The notes beneath the pieces are model-generated. The model saw only the letters and a list, made by a program, of their open reading frames with translations. It did no database searches and was not told the origin of the DNA. From assembly GCF_030654605.1 (NCBI RefSeq), contig NZ_JAURXB010000258.1, positions 48,167-112,166 of the forward strand: a DNA stretch of 64,000 nt, written 5' to 3'. Made by a program: the position numbers and the translations under genes. The DNA is from Bradyrhizobium sp. Lineage in GTDB: Bacteria > Pseudomonadota > Alphaproteobacteria > Rhizobiales > Xanthobacteraceae. Below are positions 51,115 to 60,956 of the stretch, in pieces; the stretch's first letter is position 1; each line of letters begins with the position of its first letter.

Positions 51115-52590
51115 ATGGCCAAAAACACCCTTTCCTTCGTCTGCCAGAACTGCGGCGCGGCGTTCAATCGCTGGCAGGGCAAGTGCGAGTCCTGCGGCGA
51201 GTGGAACACGCTGGCGGAGGAGGATACCACCGGGGCCACCTCGATGCCGGTCTCGATCCGCTCGAAACGTCGGGGCCGGCTGTTCCAGCTGGAAACCCTG
51301 ACCGGCAAGAGCCAGGAGGCGCCTCGCCTGTCCTCGGGCATGGCCGAGCTCGATCGCGTCACCGGCGGCGGTTTTGTCCGCGGCTCGGTGCTGCTGGTCG
51401 GCGGCGATCCCGGCATCGGCAAATCGACGCTGCTGACGCAGGCGACCTCCCTGATGGCGCGGGCCGGGCATCGGGTGGTGTACATTTCAGGTGAAGAAGC
51501 GGTGGCGCAGGTGCGGTTGCGGGCCGAGCGGCTGGGCCTGGCCGATGCGCCGGTGCAGCTGGCCGCGGAGACCTCGGTCGAGGATATCGTCTCCACGCTC
51601 TCGGAAGGCACCGTGCCGCGCCTGATCGTGATCGATTCGATCCAGACCATGTGGACCGACACGGTGGAATCAGCTCCCGGCACGGTCACGCAAGTGCGCG
51701 CCTCGGCGCAGGCGCTGATAAGGTTCGCCAAGAAATCCGGCGCCACCATCATCCTGGTCGGCCATGTGACAAAAGACGGCCAGATCGCCGGCCCCCGCGT
51801 GGTCGAGCACATGGTCGATGCGGTGCTGTCGTTCGAGGGCGAAGGCTCGCAGCAATTCCGGATTCTTCGCGCGGCCAAGAATCGCTTCGGGCCGACCGAC
51901 GAGATCGGCGTGTTCGAGATGACCGGCCTCGGCCTGCGCGAAGTCTCCAATCCGTCCGAACTGTTCCTGTCCGAGCGCGATCTGGGCAGTCCGGGCACCG
52001 CGGTGTTCGCAGGCATCGAGGGCACCCGTCCGGTGCTGGTGGAATTGCAGGCGCTGGTGGCGCCGACCACGCTGGGCACACCGCGGCGGGCGGTGGTGGG
52101 CTGGGATCCGAGCCGGCTGTCGATGGTGCTGGCGGTGCTGGAGGCCCATTGCGGGGTAAAACTGTCCGGCTACGACGTCTATCTGAACGTCGCGGGCGGA
52201 TTGCGGATCCAGGAGCCGGCCGCGGACCTCGCCGCCGCCGCCGCTCTGGTGTCGTCGCTGGTCAATGCGCCGCTGCCGACCGATGCGGTCTATTTCGGCG
52301 AGGTTTCGCTGTCGGGCGCGGTCCGGCCGGTAGCGCAGACCTCGGCCCGGCTCAAGGAAGCCGCCAAACTCGGGTTCGGCCGGGCCGTGCTGCCCGAATC
52401 GGCGCGCGGCGACGTCGGCGGCGATGCCGGGCTGGTGCTCAATACCGTCGGCGGCCTGACCAGCCTGGTGGCGGATATCGCCGCCCGCGGCACGCCCAGA
52501 GCCAATCAGGAACGAAATCGTGAGGGCCGGGAGAGCGCGGCAGTGGAGAAAAATGCCACACCGGCGAGATTCCGGCGTCAGGAAGGCTAG
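51115..52590 (+). CDS. radA: DNA repair protein RadA
   Basis: 491 aa. It aids homologous recombination, unwinding D-loop branches. The N-terminal zinc ribbon has C10, C13, C24, C27; the RecA-like core has Walker A GDPGIGKST at 97-105 and the RadA motif KNRFG; the C-terminal domain is Lon-protease-like (VGWDPSRLSMVLAVLEAH). A C-terminal basic tail of about 20 residues is unconserved. The SOS box just upstream suggests LexA control. It precedes cvpA by 158 bp. Confidence 0.96.
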   Translation: MAKNTLSFVCQNCGAAFNRWQGKCESCGEWNTLAEEDTTGATSMPVSIRSKRRGRLFQLETLTGKSQEAPRLSSGMAELDRVTGGGFVRGSVLLVGGDPGIGKSTLLTQATSLMARAGHRVVYISGEEAVAQVRLRAERLGLADAPVQLAAETSVEDIVSTLSEGTVPRLIVIDSIQTMWTDTVESAPGTVTQVRASAQALIRFAKKSGATIILVGHVTKDGQIAGPRVVEHMVDAVLSFEGEGSQQFRILRAAKNRFGPTDEIGVFEMTGLGLREVSNPSELFLSERDLGSPGTAVFAGIEGTRPVLVELQALVAPTTLGTPRRAVVGWDPSRLSMVLAVLEAHCGVKLSGYDVYLNVAGGLRIQEPAADLAAAAALVSSLVNAPLPTDAVYFGEVSLSGAVRPVAQTSARLKEAAKLGFGRAVLPESARGDVGGDAGLVLNTVGGLTSLVADIAARGTPRANQERNREGRESAAVEKNATPARFRRQEG

Positions 52591-52748
52591 TCGGACGTGA
52601 CGTCACCTGCCCCCGCCGCTATACAACCCGCGCACGGGGTGGGAATAGCGATTTCCGGCCTTGCGGGGCGCCCGGTATGACCGTCACTTAGGGTGGCACC
52701 GACGTTGCCGATTCGCAGTTTTGACTTACGAGCGGACCTGACCAGCCG

Positions 52749-53375
52749 ATGCCGATAACGATACTCGATCTCATCCTGCTCGCGGTGATGCTGATCTCCG
52801 GCCTGCTCGCGCTGGTGCGCGGTTTCATGCGGGAGATTCTCTCGATCGCGGCATGGGGCGCCGCGGCGCTGGTCACGCTCTATGCGTTCGGCAAGCTGCT
52901 GCCGACCGCGAAAACCTATATCCAGAACGAGACCATCGCCAGCGTCGCCGTAGTCGCCGGCGTGTTCATCGGCACCCTGATCGTGGTTTCCATCGTCACG
53001 GTGCGAATCTCCGACATGATCCTGGATTCCCGGATCGGGGCGCTGGATCGCACGCTCGGATTCCTGTTCGGGCTGGCGCGGGGGCTTTTGATCCTGGTCG
53101 TCGCCTATCAGTTCTTCATCTGGCTGGTTCCGGACAAGCAGAGGCCGGACTGGGTCACCGCGGCGAAGTCCCGGACCGTGCTGGATGGAACCGGCCAATG
53201 GCTGATGTCGCTCTTGCCGGATGACCCCGAGAACACCATCTTGAAGAGATTCAAGAAGAATAAACCAGACGATGAGCAGACTGACGCGGAGCCGGCGACG
53301 CCGGCCCCGGCCGACGGCTATAGCAAGGCTGCCCGCGACGGCTTGAAAAAGCAGATCGACAAGGTCGGGCGTTGA
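52749..53375 (+). CDS. cvpA: CvpA family membrane protein
   Basis: 208 aa. Four membrane helices (start MPITILDLILLAVMLISGLLALVRGF). The conserved RG-x-x-x-E-x-x-x-x-x-W (RGFMREILSIAAW) is typical. Named for colicin V production in E. coli; the actual role is unclear. The charged C-terminal 60 residues (after FKKNKPDDEQTD) are non-membrane and not conserved. It is followed after 22 bp by purF, the usual cvpA-purF order. Confidence 0.94.
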   Translation: MPITILDLILLAVMLISGLLALVRGFMREILSIAAWGAAALVTLYAFGKLLPTAKTYIQNETIASVAVVAGVFIGTLIVVSIVTVRISDMILDSRIGALDRTLGFLFGLARGLLILVVAYQFFIWLVPDKQRPDWVTAAKSRTVLDGTGQWLMSLLPDDPENTILKRFKKNKPDDEQTDAEPATPAPADGYSKAARDGLKKQIDKVGR

Positions 53376-53397
53376 TACAGGCCAACAGAGAGGCGCG

Positions 53398-54939
53398 ATG
53401 GACGAGATGAAAAACCCTTCCGATCCCGCCGACCACCTTGACCTGAACCCCACCGCGATCGAGAAACTCGACGCTGCGGCGATCGAGATGCAGGACGATC
53501 TGGAAGGCGACACGCTGCGCGAGGAATGCGGCGTGTTCGGCATCTTCGGCCACCCGGAAGCCGCCGCCATCACCGCGCTCGGGCTGCACGCCCTGCAGCA
53601 TCGCGGCCAGGAGGCCGCCGGCATCGTCTCCTTCGACGGCTCCCGCTTTCACTCGGAACGACGGCTCGGCCTGGTCGGCGACACCTTCTCCCGCCGCGAG
53701 GTGATCGAGCGCCTGCCCGGCAGCCTCGCCGTCGGCCATGTGCGCTACTCCACCACCGGCGCCACCATCCTGCGCAACGTGCAGCCGCTGTTCGCCGAGC
53801 TCAATGCCGGCGGTTTCGCGGTCGGCCATAACGGCAACCTCACCAACGGACTGAGCCTGCGCCGCGAACTGGTGCGCAACGGCGCCATGATGCAATCCAC
53901 CACCGACACCGAAGTGATCCTGCACCTGGTGGCACAGTCGAAGCGCGGCCGCTTCATCGATCGCTTCATCGAGAGCTTGCGCGCCATCGAGGGCGCCTAT
54001 TCGCTGGTGTCGATGACCAACAAGAAACTGATCGGCGCCCGCGATCCCCTCGGCATTCGCCCGCTGGTGCTGGGCGAACTCGACGGCTGTCCGATCCTGG
54101 CGTCGGAGACCTGCGCGCTCGACATGATCGGCGCCAAATACGTCCGCGACATCGAGCCCGGCGAGATCATCGTGTTCGACGAGCAAGGCGCGCAGAGCCA
54201 CAAGCCGTTTCCCCCGAAACCGCCGCGGCCCTGCATCTTCGAATACATCTATTTCTCGCGGCCGGATTCCATCGTCGGCGGTCGCTCGGTCTACGACGTC
54301 CGCAAGGCCTTTGGCGCGCAACTGGCGCGAGAAAGCCATGTCGAAGTCGACGTCGTGGTGCCGGTGCCGGATTCCGGCGTGCCCGCCGCGGTCGGCTACA
54401 GCCAGCACTCCGGGGTGCCGTTCGAACTCGGCATCATCCGCAACCACTATGTCGGCCGCACCTTCATCCAGCCGACCCAGAGCGTGCGCGAACTCGGCGT
54501 CCGCATGAAGCATTCGGCCAACCGCGCCGCGATCGAAGGCAAGCGCATCATCCTGATCGACGATTCGCTGGTGCGCGGCACCACGTCGAAAAAGATCGTG
54601 CGCATGATGCGCGACGCCGGCGCCCGCGAAGTGCACTTCCGCCTCGCCTCGCCCCCGATCCTGTATCCCGACTACTACGGCATCGACCTGCCGGACCGCG
54701 GCGGCCTGCTGGCGGCGACCCATTCGCTGGAAGAGATGCGCGAAGCCATCGGCGCGGATTCGCTGGCGTTCCTGTCGATCGACGGCATGTACCGCGCCAT
54801 GGGCGAGCCCGGCCGCGATCCCGCCAATCCGAAATTCGCCGACCACTGCTTTACCGGCGTCTACCCCACCCACCTCACCGACCAGACCCAGGTCGAGCCG
54901 CAGCCGCGGCAATTGTCGTTGCTGGCGGAGGCGAGCTAG
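53398..54939 (+). CDS. purF: amidophosphoribosyltransferase PurF
   Basis: 513 aa. First committed step of purine synthesis: glutamine-dependent amination of PRPP. It has a 43-residue N-terminal stretch that is cleaved in family members, before the nucleophile C44 in REECGVFGIFGH. The N-terminal glutaminase domain and the C-terminal PRPP loop LIDDSLVRGTTS are intact. This matches the propeptide-bearing, probably iron-sulfur type, as Cys occur in CIFEYIYF, ETCALD and DHCFTG. Follows cvpA. The palindromic repeat lies in the gap after it. Confidence 0.97.
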   Translation: MDEMKNPSDPADHLDLNPTAIEKLDAAAIEMQDDLEGDTLREECGVFGIFGHPEAAAITALGLHALQHRGQEAAGIVSFDGSRFHSERRLGLVGDTFSRREVIERLPGSLAVGHVRYSTTGATILRNVQPLFAELNAGGFAVGHNGNLTNGLSLRRELVRNGAMMQSTTDTEVILHLVAQSKRGRFIDRFIESLRAIEGAYSLVSMTNKKLIGARDPLGIRPLVLGELDGCPILASETCALDMIGAKYVRDIEPGEIIVFDEQGAQSHKPFPPKPPRPCIFEYIYFSRPDSIVGGRSVYDVRKAFGAQLARESHVEVDVVVPVPDSGVPAAVGYSQHSGVPFELGIIRNHYVGRTFIQPTQSVRELGVRMKHSANRAAIEGKRIILIDDSLVRGTTSKKIVRMMRDAGAREVHFRLASPPILYPDYYGIDLPDRGGLLAATHSLEEMREAIGADSLAFLSIDGMYRAMGEPGRDPANPKFADHCFTGVYPTHLTDQTQVEPQPRQLSLLAEAS

Positions 54940-54960
54940 CGATCGGGCAGCATAAACGGT

Positions 54961-55103
54961 GTCGTCCCTGCCTAGTGCGCAATTGCGCACGGGAGCAGGG
55001 ACCCATAGCCACCGGCGTTCCTGTTGCGAACACCGCTGGACGCGGACACCTTCCCCCATCATAACCTGCACGGCGTATGGGTCCCTGCGTTCGCAGGGAC
55101 GAC
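54961..55103. repeat. palindromic intergenic repeat with perfect 11-bp ends
   Basis: GTCGTCCCTGC (54961-54971) and GCAGGGACGAC (55093-55103) are perfect inverted termini. Inside are a 16-bp perfect palindrome GTGCGCAATTGCGCAC (54975-54990) and a further inverted pair (GGGACCCATA against TATGGGTCCC). It lies between purF and the SDR gene and ends 17 bp before the latter. Confidence 0.75.
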
Positions 55104-55119
55104 GATAGAGTTTATTTCG

Positions 55120-55860
55120 ATGACAAAACCCCTTTCCTCCCGCATCGCTCTCGTCACCGGCGCCTCGCGCGGCATCGGCTATTTTACCGCGCGTGCGTTG
55201 GCAAAGGCCGGCGCCCATGTGATCGCGGTGGCGCGCACGCAGGGCGGCCTCGAAGAACTCGACGATGAAATCCGCAAGGACGGCGGCAGTGCGACGCTGG
55301 TGCCACTCAATCTCACGGATTCCGACGGCATCGTCCGGCTCGCTGCTGCGCTGCACGAGCGCCATGGCAAGCTCGACATTCTCGTCGGCAATGCCGGGGT
55401 CGCAGGCCCCTCGTCGCCGCTCGGCCATATCGAGCTGAAGTCGTGGAACGACGTGATGGCGATCAATTTGTCGGCCAACTTCCAGCTGATCCGCTGCATG
55501 GAGCCGCTGCTGCGGCAGTCCGACGCCGGCCGCGCGGTGTTCATCACCTCGGCCGCGGCGAGCCAGGCCAATGCCTATCTCGGCCCCTATGCCGCCTCGA
55601 AGGCCGCGCTGGAGACGCTGGCGCGGGCCTGGGCGCACGAAACCGCCAGCACGCCGCTGCGCGTCAACCTGTTCAATCCCGGCCCGACACGGACCCGCGT
55701 GCGCGCGACCGTGTTTCCGGGCGAGGACCCGTCGACGCTGGAGACGCCGGACCAGGTCGCCGAACTGATCCTTCCGATGTGCGCGCCTGCCTGGACCGAG
55801 ACCGGCAGGCTGTATGACTACCCGACCCGGACGCTGCAGAGCTTTCGCGCGCCGGCTTAA
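55120..55860 (+). CDS. short-chain dehydrogenase/reductase
   Basis: 246 aa from the ATG at 55120; the ORF runs 32 codons earlier through the repeat and is not coding. Classical SDR: TGASRGIGYFTA nucleotide loop (about 17-28), NAGVAG, S of FITSAAASQ, and Y-x3-K (YAASKAALE). Substrate unknown; purF-SDR is a conserved order in Rhizobiales. Ribosome site is weak (AGAGTTTATTTCG). The repeat just upstream may hold part of its promoter or be a barrier to read-through from purF. Confidence 0.92.
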   Translation: MTKPLSSRIALVTGASRGIGYFTARALAKAGAHVIAVARTQGGLEELDDEIRKDGGSATLVPLNLTDSDGIVRLAAALHERHGKLDILVGNAGVAGPSSPLGHIELKSWNDVMAINLSANFQLIRCMEPLLRQSDAGRAVFITSAAASQANAYLGPYAASKAALETLARAWAHETASTPLRVNLFNPGPTRTRVRATVFPGEDPSTLETPDQVAELILPMCAPAWTETGRLYDYPTRTLQSFRAPA

Positions 55861-55876
55861 GCACCGGCGCGTTCGG

Positions 55877-56425
55877 TCAGTCGCATAGCTCGTATTTGGA
55901 CGTGACGCATTTTTGCGCCTTGGCGCGCGCATCGGTGAGCTGCTGCGGCGACATCTCCTTCTCGAGGGAAACCAGTTCCTTCCTGGCCTCGGCGTTGCCT
56001 TCCTTGGCCGATGCCTCGTACCAGATGTAGGCATTGACGACGTCGGCCGATTCTCCGCCTTCAGCCTTGGCGTAAAGGCTGCCCAGCATCAGCTGGGCGT
56101 CGGCATTGCCTTGCTTGGCGGCGAGCCGGCTCCACTTCTTCGCTTCCTTCTGGTCCTTGATCATGCCGAGGCCCATCCGGTGCATCAGCGCGATCTGGTA
56201 TTGCGCCAGCGCATTGCCCTTCTCCGCCAGCGGCTTGAACAGTTTGGCAGCCGCCGCATATTGCTTCTTCGCAAAGGCCTTGGTCGCCTCGTCCCAGCTC
56301 GCATTCGCCGCCGGGCTATTGGCCGTCAGCCCGAACAACAGGATCGCTACGGCCAATCCGGAAAACCTGAAATTCCCACGAGTACCCCCCAAAATTGATC
56401 TTGCCTGGATTGATAATGGTTCCAA
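55877..56425 (-). CDS. SEL1-like TPR-repeat exported protein
   Basis: About 182 aa from a TTG at 56425; no ATG is available upstream, and a TTG 11 codons later is also possible. There is a signal peptide (GLAVAILLFGLTANSPAANA). Three to four SEL1-type helix pairs follow (LFKPLAEKGNALAQYQIALMHRMGLG, AAKQGNADAQLMLGSLYAKAEGG, YEASAKEGNAEARKEL). The end has two Cys (KCVTSKYELCD). It likely binds partner proteins in the periplasm; no target can be named. Divergent from the SBP gene. Confidence 0.82.
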   Translation of the reverse strand: MEPLSIQARSILGGTRGNFRFSGLAVAILLFGLTANSPAANASWDEATKAFAKKQYAAAAKLFKPLAEKGNALAQYQIALMHRMGLGMIKDQKEAKKWSRLAAKQGNADAQLMLGSLYAKAEGGESADVVNAYIWYEASAKEGNAEARKELVSLEKEMSPQQLTDARAKAQKCVTSKYELCD

Positions 56426-56514
56426 CCTAGCTCAGGAACCCGCCAGCGACAATTACCTGCCGCCGAGACGCGCTACCATAGGTGCATTGCCGCGCGGGGC
56501 CGGACGTACTAACG

Positions 56515-56569
56515 GGAGCCCTTGGCGAGGCTCCGAAAAGAGAGCCTCCCGGGTGTTAACCTCAGGAGG
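56515..56569 (+). promoter_or_regulatory. leader with alternative stems before the SBP gene
   Basis: Segment GAGGCTCC (56527-56534) can pair upstream (GGAGCC 56515-56520 with GGCTCC 56529-56534) or downstream (GAGGCTC 56527-56533 with GAGCCTC 56542-56548). These are exclusive. The strong AGGAGG lies at 56564-56569, seven bases before the start. It could be an attenuator, but that is only a structural observation. Confidence 0.4.
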
Positions 56570-56575
56570 AATTCA

Positions 56576-57805
56576 ATGAAGAAGAAAACGCTCGCGCTGG
56601 GCACCACCGCGCTCATCGCGTTCGCCGCGCTGGGCCTTGCCACGCCGGCTTTCGCCCAGGACAAGGCGGTCAAGATCGGCGTGTTGAACGACATGTCGAG
56701 CCTTTATGCCGACATCGGCGGACCCAATTCGGTGGTCGCGATCAAGATGGCGGTCGAGGATTCCGGCCTCCTCAAGAAGGGCTGGAAGATCGACGTCGTC
56801 AGCGGCGATCACCAGAACAAGCCCGACGTCGGCGTCAACATCGCGCGGCAGTGGCTCGACAGCGACAAGGTCGATGCCATCGCCGATACGCCGAACTCCG
56901 GCGTGGCGCTGGCGGTGAGCAACCTCGTCAAGGAAAAGAACGCGGTGCTGCTCAATTCCGGCGCCGCCTCCGCCGATCTCACCGGCAAGGCCTGCACGCC
57001 GAACACGATCTCCTACACCTACGACACCTACATGCTCGCCAACGGCACCGGCAAGGCGCTGACCAAGGCGGGCGGCGACAGCTGGTTCTTCCTGACCGCC
57101 GATTACGCCTTCGGCCACGCTCTGGAGCGCGATACGTCCGCGGTCGTGACCGCCAATGGCGGCAAGGTGCTCGGCGGCGTCAAGCATCCGATCAATACCT
57201 CGGACTTCTCGTCGTTCCTGCTGCAGGCGCAGGCTTCGAAGTCGAAGGTGGTCGGCCTTGCCAACGCCGGCGGCGACACCACCAACGCGATCAAGCAGGC
57301 GGCTGAGTTCGGCATCGTGGCAGCCGGCCAGAAGCTCGCAGCACTGCTGCTCTTCATCAACGACGTGCATTCGCTGGGCCTGAAGACGGCGCAGGGCCTG
57401 ACGTTCACGGAATCCTTTTACTGGGACATGAACGACCAGACGCGCGCCTTTTCGAAGCGGTTCGCCGCCCTGGCCAGCAAGAACGCGATGCCGTCGATGA
57501 CCCAGGCCGGCGCCTACGCCATGACGCTGCACTATCTCAAGGCGATGGAAGCGCTCGGCGGCAATCCGAAAGACGGCGCCAAGGTCGTCGCCAAGATGAA
57601 GGAACTGCCGACCGATGATCCCCTGTTCGGCAAGGGTCCGCTGCGCGCGGACGGACGCCGCATCATTCCGGCCTATCTGTTCGAGGTGAAGAAGCCCGCG
57701 GAGTCGAAATATCCCTGGGATTACTACAAGCAGATCGCCACGATCTCGGCGGAAGACGCGGCCAAGCCGCTGTCGGCGAGCGAGTGTCCGCTGGTGAAGA
57801 AGTAA
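56576..57805 (+). CDS. ABC transporter substrate-binding protein (branched-chain amino acid type)
   Basis: 409 aa with AGGAGGAATTCA before the ATG, the strongest Shine-Dalgarno of the window. There is a signal peptide (TTALIAFAALGLATPAFAQ). The mature protein is of the Peripla_BP_6/LivK fold (AVKIGVLNDMSSLYADIGGPNSV). Cys near 140 and 405 may form a disulfide. It should capture amides, amino acids or aromatic acids in the periplasm; family members are many in Bradyrhizobium and substrates cannot be read. No permease or ATPase gene is next to it, so it is an orphan. Confidence 0.9.
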   Translation: MKKKTLALGTTALIAFAALGLATPAFAQDKAVKIGVLNDMSSLYADIGGPNSVVAIKMAVEDSGLLKKGWKIDVVSGDHQNKPDVGVNIARQWLDSDKVDAIADTPNSGVALAVSNLVKEKNAVLLNSGAASADLTGKACTPNTISYTYDTYMLANGTGKALTKAGGDSWFFLTADYAFGHALERDTSAVVTANGGKVLGGVKHPINTSDFSSFLLQAQASKSKVVGLANAGGDTTNAIKQAAEFGIVAAGQKLAALLLFINDVHSLGLKTAQGLTFTESFYWDMNDQTRAFSKRFAALASKNAMPSMTQAGAYAMTLHYLKAMEALGGNPKDGAKVVAKMKELPTDDPLFGKGPLRADGRRIIPAYLFEVKKPAESKYPWDYYKQIATISAEDAAKPLSASECPLVKK

Positions 57806-57818
57806 AGAGAAACGCGGC

Positions 57819-57844
57819 CGGCCGGACCTGCAAGGGTCCGGCCG
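57819..57844. terminator. hairpin after the SBP gene
   Basis: CGGCCGGACC (57819-57828), a 6-base loop, GGTCCGGCCG (57835-57844): a perfect 10-bp stem 14 bases after the stop. No T-run; convergent with the 98-aa gene, so probably bidirectional. Confidence 0.5.
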
Positions 57845-57898
57845 ACAGCGAATTCAACTGAAGGAGTCGGCGGACCCGAACCCGGCACGCCGCCCGTT

Positions 57899-58195
57899 CT
57901 ATCGCCGGTTCGGCGAGTCGGAGCCGTTCCACTTGCTCCAGGGAGCGCTGGCGAGCGTTCCAAAATCGGTCGTCAGCGGCCGTCGGGTTTGCCGCTCGTA
58001 AGCCGCGACGATCCGTTCGGAATCCCTGATCTTGCGTTTCAGTTCGGCGACCGTCTTTGGCGTTTGAACTGTTGTCTTCGAGCCCGCGATCTCGCCGAAA
58101 TTATGCCGCGCGGTTTCGATCTGTCTCAGCGCCGCTCGATGCTTCCTGATCTGGGCCCGGTGCCACGCGATCTGGCTGTTGCTGTCTGCGACCAT
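57899..58195 (-). CDS. hypothetical small helical protein
   Basis: 98 aa with a perfect AGGAGG six bases before the ATG at 58195. Highly charged and mostly helical (IRKHRAALRQIETARHNF and VAELKRKIRDSERIVAAYERQ), likely a coiled coil; no signal peptide, no Cys. The closing segment PLTTDFGTLASAPWSKW is less charged. No family recognised. It stands alone between the SBP and MFS genes. Confidence 0.75.
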   Translation of the reverse strand: MVADSNSQIAWHRAQIRKHRAALRQIETARHNFGEIAGSKTTVQTPKTVAELKRKIRDSERIVAAYERQTRRPLTTDFGTLASAPWSKWNGSDSPNRR

Positions 58196-58270
58196 GTCGG
58201 CCTCCTGACGTCAGGGATTCGAGCATAAGCGATTCGCGGGGATCCGGCAGGATGTACCCTTGACGGGAAC

Positions 58271-59521
58271 CTACCGGACCCGGGCGGACGATAATGTTTT
58301 CGCCGCGATCACCAGCGCCAGCAGCAGCAGCGCCGATGCCAGCAGGAACGGCGCGCCGGGCAATTGCAGCGGCGCCTGCGCGCCGATGAAATACGCGAAC
58401 GTCAGCGTGAACAGGAACGGCCCGACCATCTGCGCCACGCTTTGCACGCTGGTGTTGGCGCCCTGCAGCTGGCCCTGCTGGTTCGGCGCAACCAGCTGCG
58501 TCATCAGCGACTGGATCGCCGCGCCCGACACACCCCACAACGCCATCACGGGAATGCCGAGCCAGGACAGCGGACCGGTCGGCGCAAGCCCGAAGATCAG
58601 GAAGCCAAGGGCGCCGCTGCCGAGCCCCAGCATCAGCGCCCGCCATTCGCCGACGCGCCGCACGATCGGGCCGATTGCCATACCCTGCACCACCATCGCG
58701 CAGACGCCGACCATGGCCAGCGTCAGGCCGACGGTGGTGGTATCCCAGCCGTAACGGTAGGTCGCGTAGAGCACGTAGGTGCTCGGCAACACCACGTGCG
58801 CGGTCTGCGCGACGAAATTGACCACCGACAGTCCCGCGAGGACGCGATCGGAGCGCAGCAGCTGCAGCGCGCCGACCGGATTGGCGCTGTTCCAGCGCAG
58901 CGGCGAGCGGCGTTTCGCTGGCAATGATTCCGGCAGGATAAAAAAGCCATATAACGTATTGGCAAAGCTCAAACCCGCCGCGACCCAGAACGGCAGCCGG
59001 GGATCGATGTCGCCGAGCAGGCCGCCGATCGCAGGTCCCAGGATGAAGCCGGCACCGAACGCGACGCCGATCTTGCCGAACATCGCGGCGCGCCGCTCCG
59101 GCGCCGTCACATCGGCGATGTAGGCGAATGCCGTGGAAACGCTGGCCGAGGTGATGCCGGAGATCACCCGGCCGATGAACAGCCAAAGCAGCGACGGCGC
59201 CAGCGCCATCAACACGTAATCGAGCGCCAGCCCCAAATTCGACAGCAGGATGACAGGCCGCCGGCCGAACCGGTCCGACAGCGCGCCGAGGATGGGTGAA
59301 AAGAAAAACTGCATCAGCGCCCAGGCGGTGCCGAACAGGCCGAAGTATCGCGCTGCGGTCGCGGTATCGTTGTCGACGAAGCTTTCCACCAGCTTGGGCA
59401 GGATCGGCATGATCAGGCCGAGCGCCAGCATGTCGAGCAGGATGGTGACGAAGATAAAGGCGACCGCGCCGCCGCGCGCCGCAGGCGCGGCGGCGGTATC
59501 CGCGGATTTCGCCTCGCTCAT
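58271..59521 (-). CDS. MFS transporter, TetA-like
   Basis: 416 aa, 12 membrane segments. The motif A loop [19 protein letters not shown] (about residues 80-98) is typical of the drug:H+ antiporter-1 group, where TetA is. It starts with an overlap of four bases to the der stop (ATGA), so it should be co-translated. The substrate is unknown; a tetracycline role is not implied by the fold. The N-terminus is a short Ala/Ser-rich leader before the first helix. Confidence 0.9.
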   Translation of the reverse strand: MSEAKSADTAAAPAARGGAVAFIFVTILLDMLALGLIMPILPKLVESFVDNDTATAARYFGLFGTAWALMQFFFSPILGALSDRFGRRPVILLSNLGLALDYVLMALAPSLLWLFIGRVISGITSASVSTAFAYIADVTAPERRAAMFGKIGVAFGAGFILGPAIGGLLGDIDPRLPFWVAAGLSFANTLYGFFILPESLPAKRRSPLRWNSANPVGALQLLRSDRVLAGLSVVNFVAQTAHVVLPSTYVLYATYRYGWDTTTVGLTLAMVGVCAMVVQGMAIGPIVRRVGEWRALMLGLGSGALGFLIFGLAPTGPLSWLGIPVMALWGVSGAAIQSLMTQLVAPNQQGQLQGANTSVQSVAQMVGPFLFTLTFAYFIGAQAPLQLPGAPFLLASALLLLALVIAAKTLSSARVR

Positions 59522-60903
59522 GACGGGCGCTTGCGCTTGTGGGCGAACGGGTTGGCCTTTTCGCGCAGGCTGATCCGCACTGGCGTGCCCGGCAGTTCGA
59601 AGAATTCACGCATCGAATTGACGAGATAGCGCAGGTAGGACTGCGGTACCGCGTCGGCGCGCGAGCAGAACAGGATGAAGCTCGGCGGCCGCGCCTTGGC
59701 CTGGGTGATGTAGTTCAGTTTCAGCCGCCGTCCCGACACCGCGGGCGGCGGATTGGCGTCGACCGCCTGCTCGAACCAGCGATTGAGCGTCGCCGTCGGC
59801 ACCCGCCGGTTCCACACCGCATAAGCCTGTTCGATCGAACTCATGAGACGGTCGATGCCCTCGCCCATCAGGCCTGATACCGCCACGATCGGCATGCCCT
59901 TGACCTGCGGCAGCAGATGATCGGCGTCGGTGCGCAAGCCGGCGATCAGGCTGGACTGCTTGCCCATCAGGTCCCATTTGTTGACCGCGATCACCAGCGC
60001 GCGGCCCTCGCGCTCGATCAGGTCGGCGATGCGCAGGTCCTGCTCCTCGAACTTGTTCTGCGCGTCCATCATCAGCACCACGACTTCGGCGAAGCGGATG
60101 GCGCGCAGCGCGTCCGACACCGAGAGCTTTTCCAGCTTCTCCTCGATCCGCGAGCGCCGCCGCAATCCCGCGGTATCGAACACCCGAAAATCCCGGCCCT
60201 GCCAGTTGACCTCGACGGAGATGGAATCGCGGGTGGTGCCGGCCTCGGCGCTGGTCAACAGCCGCTCCTCGCCGAGCAGATGATTGATCAGCGTGGATTT
60301 TCCTGCATTGGGACGGCCGACGATCGCGACGCGGATGGGACGCGTCGCGATTTCCTCGTCGGTCTCGATGACGTCGTCATCGTCGAATTCCTCACTCTCC
60401 TCGACCGGCTCCGGCATGATCGCGCGCAGCGAGTCGTAGAGATCGCTGAGGCCCTCGCCGTGCTCGGCGGAGATCTGGATCGGCTCGCCGAGGCCCAGCG
60501 CGTAGGATTCCATCGCACCGGCCTCGCCGTGCTTGCCCTCGCTCTTGTTGGCGACCAGAACCACCGGCTTGTTGGCGCGGCGCGCGAAATCGGCAAAGCC
60601 GCGATCGTTCGGAGTGAGGCCCGCCCGCGCATCGATCACGAACATCAGGGCGTCGGCCAGCGCGATCGCGGTCTCGGTCTGCTCCTGCATCCGCGCGGTC
60701 AGCGAGCCCTTGGCACCCTCGTCGAGGCCGGCGGTGTCGATCAGCGTGAATTCGAGATCGCCGAGGCGCCCCTGCCCCTCGCGGCGGTCGCGCGTGACGC
60801 CGGGCGTGTCATCGACCAGCGCGAGCTTCTGCCCGACCAGCCGGTTGAACAGCGTGGATTTTCCGACATTGGGCCGGCCGATGATAGCAATGGTAAAAGA
60901 CAT
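59518..60903 (-). CDS. der: ribosome biogenesis GTPase Der (EngA)
   Basis: 461 aa, with two tandem GTPase domains: [16 protein letters not shown] (about 9-24) and [16 protein letters not shown] (about 202-217), each with DTAGL and a NKSEG/NKWDL base motif, and a C-terminal KH-like domain. Acts in 50S subunit assembly. It overlaps the MFS gene by four bases. The acidic [13 protein letters not shown] insert between the domains is longer than in E. coli. Upstream genes are the lipoprotein and the YfgM-like protein. Confidence 0.97.
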   Translation of the reverse strand: MSFTIAIIGRPNVGKSTLFNRLVGQKLALVDDTPGVTRDRREGQGRLGDLEFTLIDTAGLDEGAKGSLTARMQEQTETAIALADALMFVIDARAGLTPNDRGFADFARRANKPVVLVANKSEGKHGEAGAMESYALGLGEPIQISAEHGEGLSDLYDSLRAIMPEPVEESEEFDDDDVIETDEEIATRPIRVAIVGRPNAGKSTLINHLLGEERLLTSAEAGTTRDSISVEVNWQGRDFRVFDTAGLRRRSRIEEKLEKLSVSDALRAIRFAEVVVLMMDAQNKFEEQDLRIADLIEREGRALVIAVNKWDLMGKQSSLIAGLRTDADHLLPQVKGMPIVAVSGLMGEGIDRLMSSIEQAYAVWNRRVPTATLNRWFEQAVDANPPPAVSGRRLKLNYITQAKARPPSFILFCSRADAVPQSYLRYLVNSMREFFELPGTPVRISLREKANPFAHKRKRPS

Positions 60904-60956
60904 GAGCGATCCCTGCGCCGTCTAGGAAGCGCGTGTCGATAAAATGAAAAACCAAA

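Noticed and set aside
52597..52606. GTGACGTCAC palindrome between radA and cvpA
   Set aside because: Only ten bases and no flanking symmetry; expected by chance in GC-rich DNA, so not called a site.
53251..56034. Open frame of 927 codons on the minus strand
   Set aside because: Antisense to purF and the SDR gene and crosses the palindromic repeat; same GC-bias artefact.
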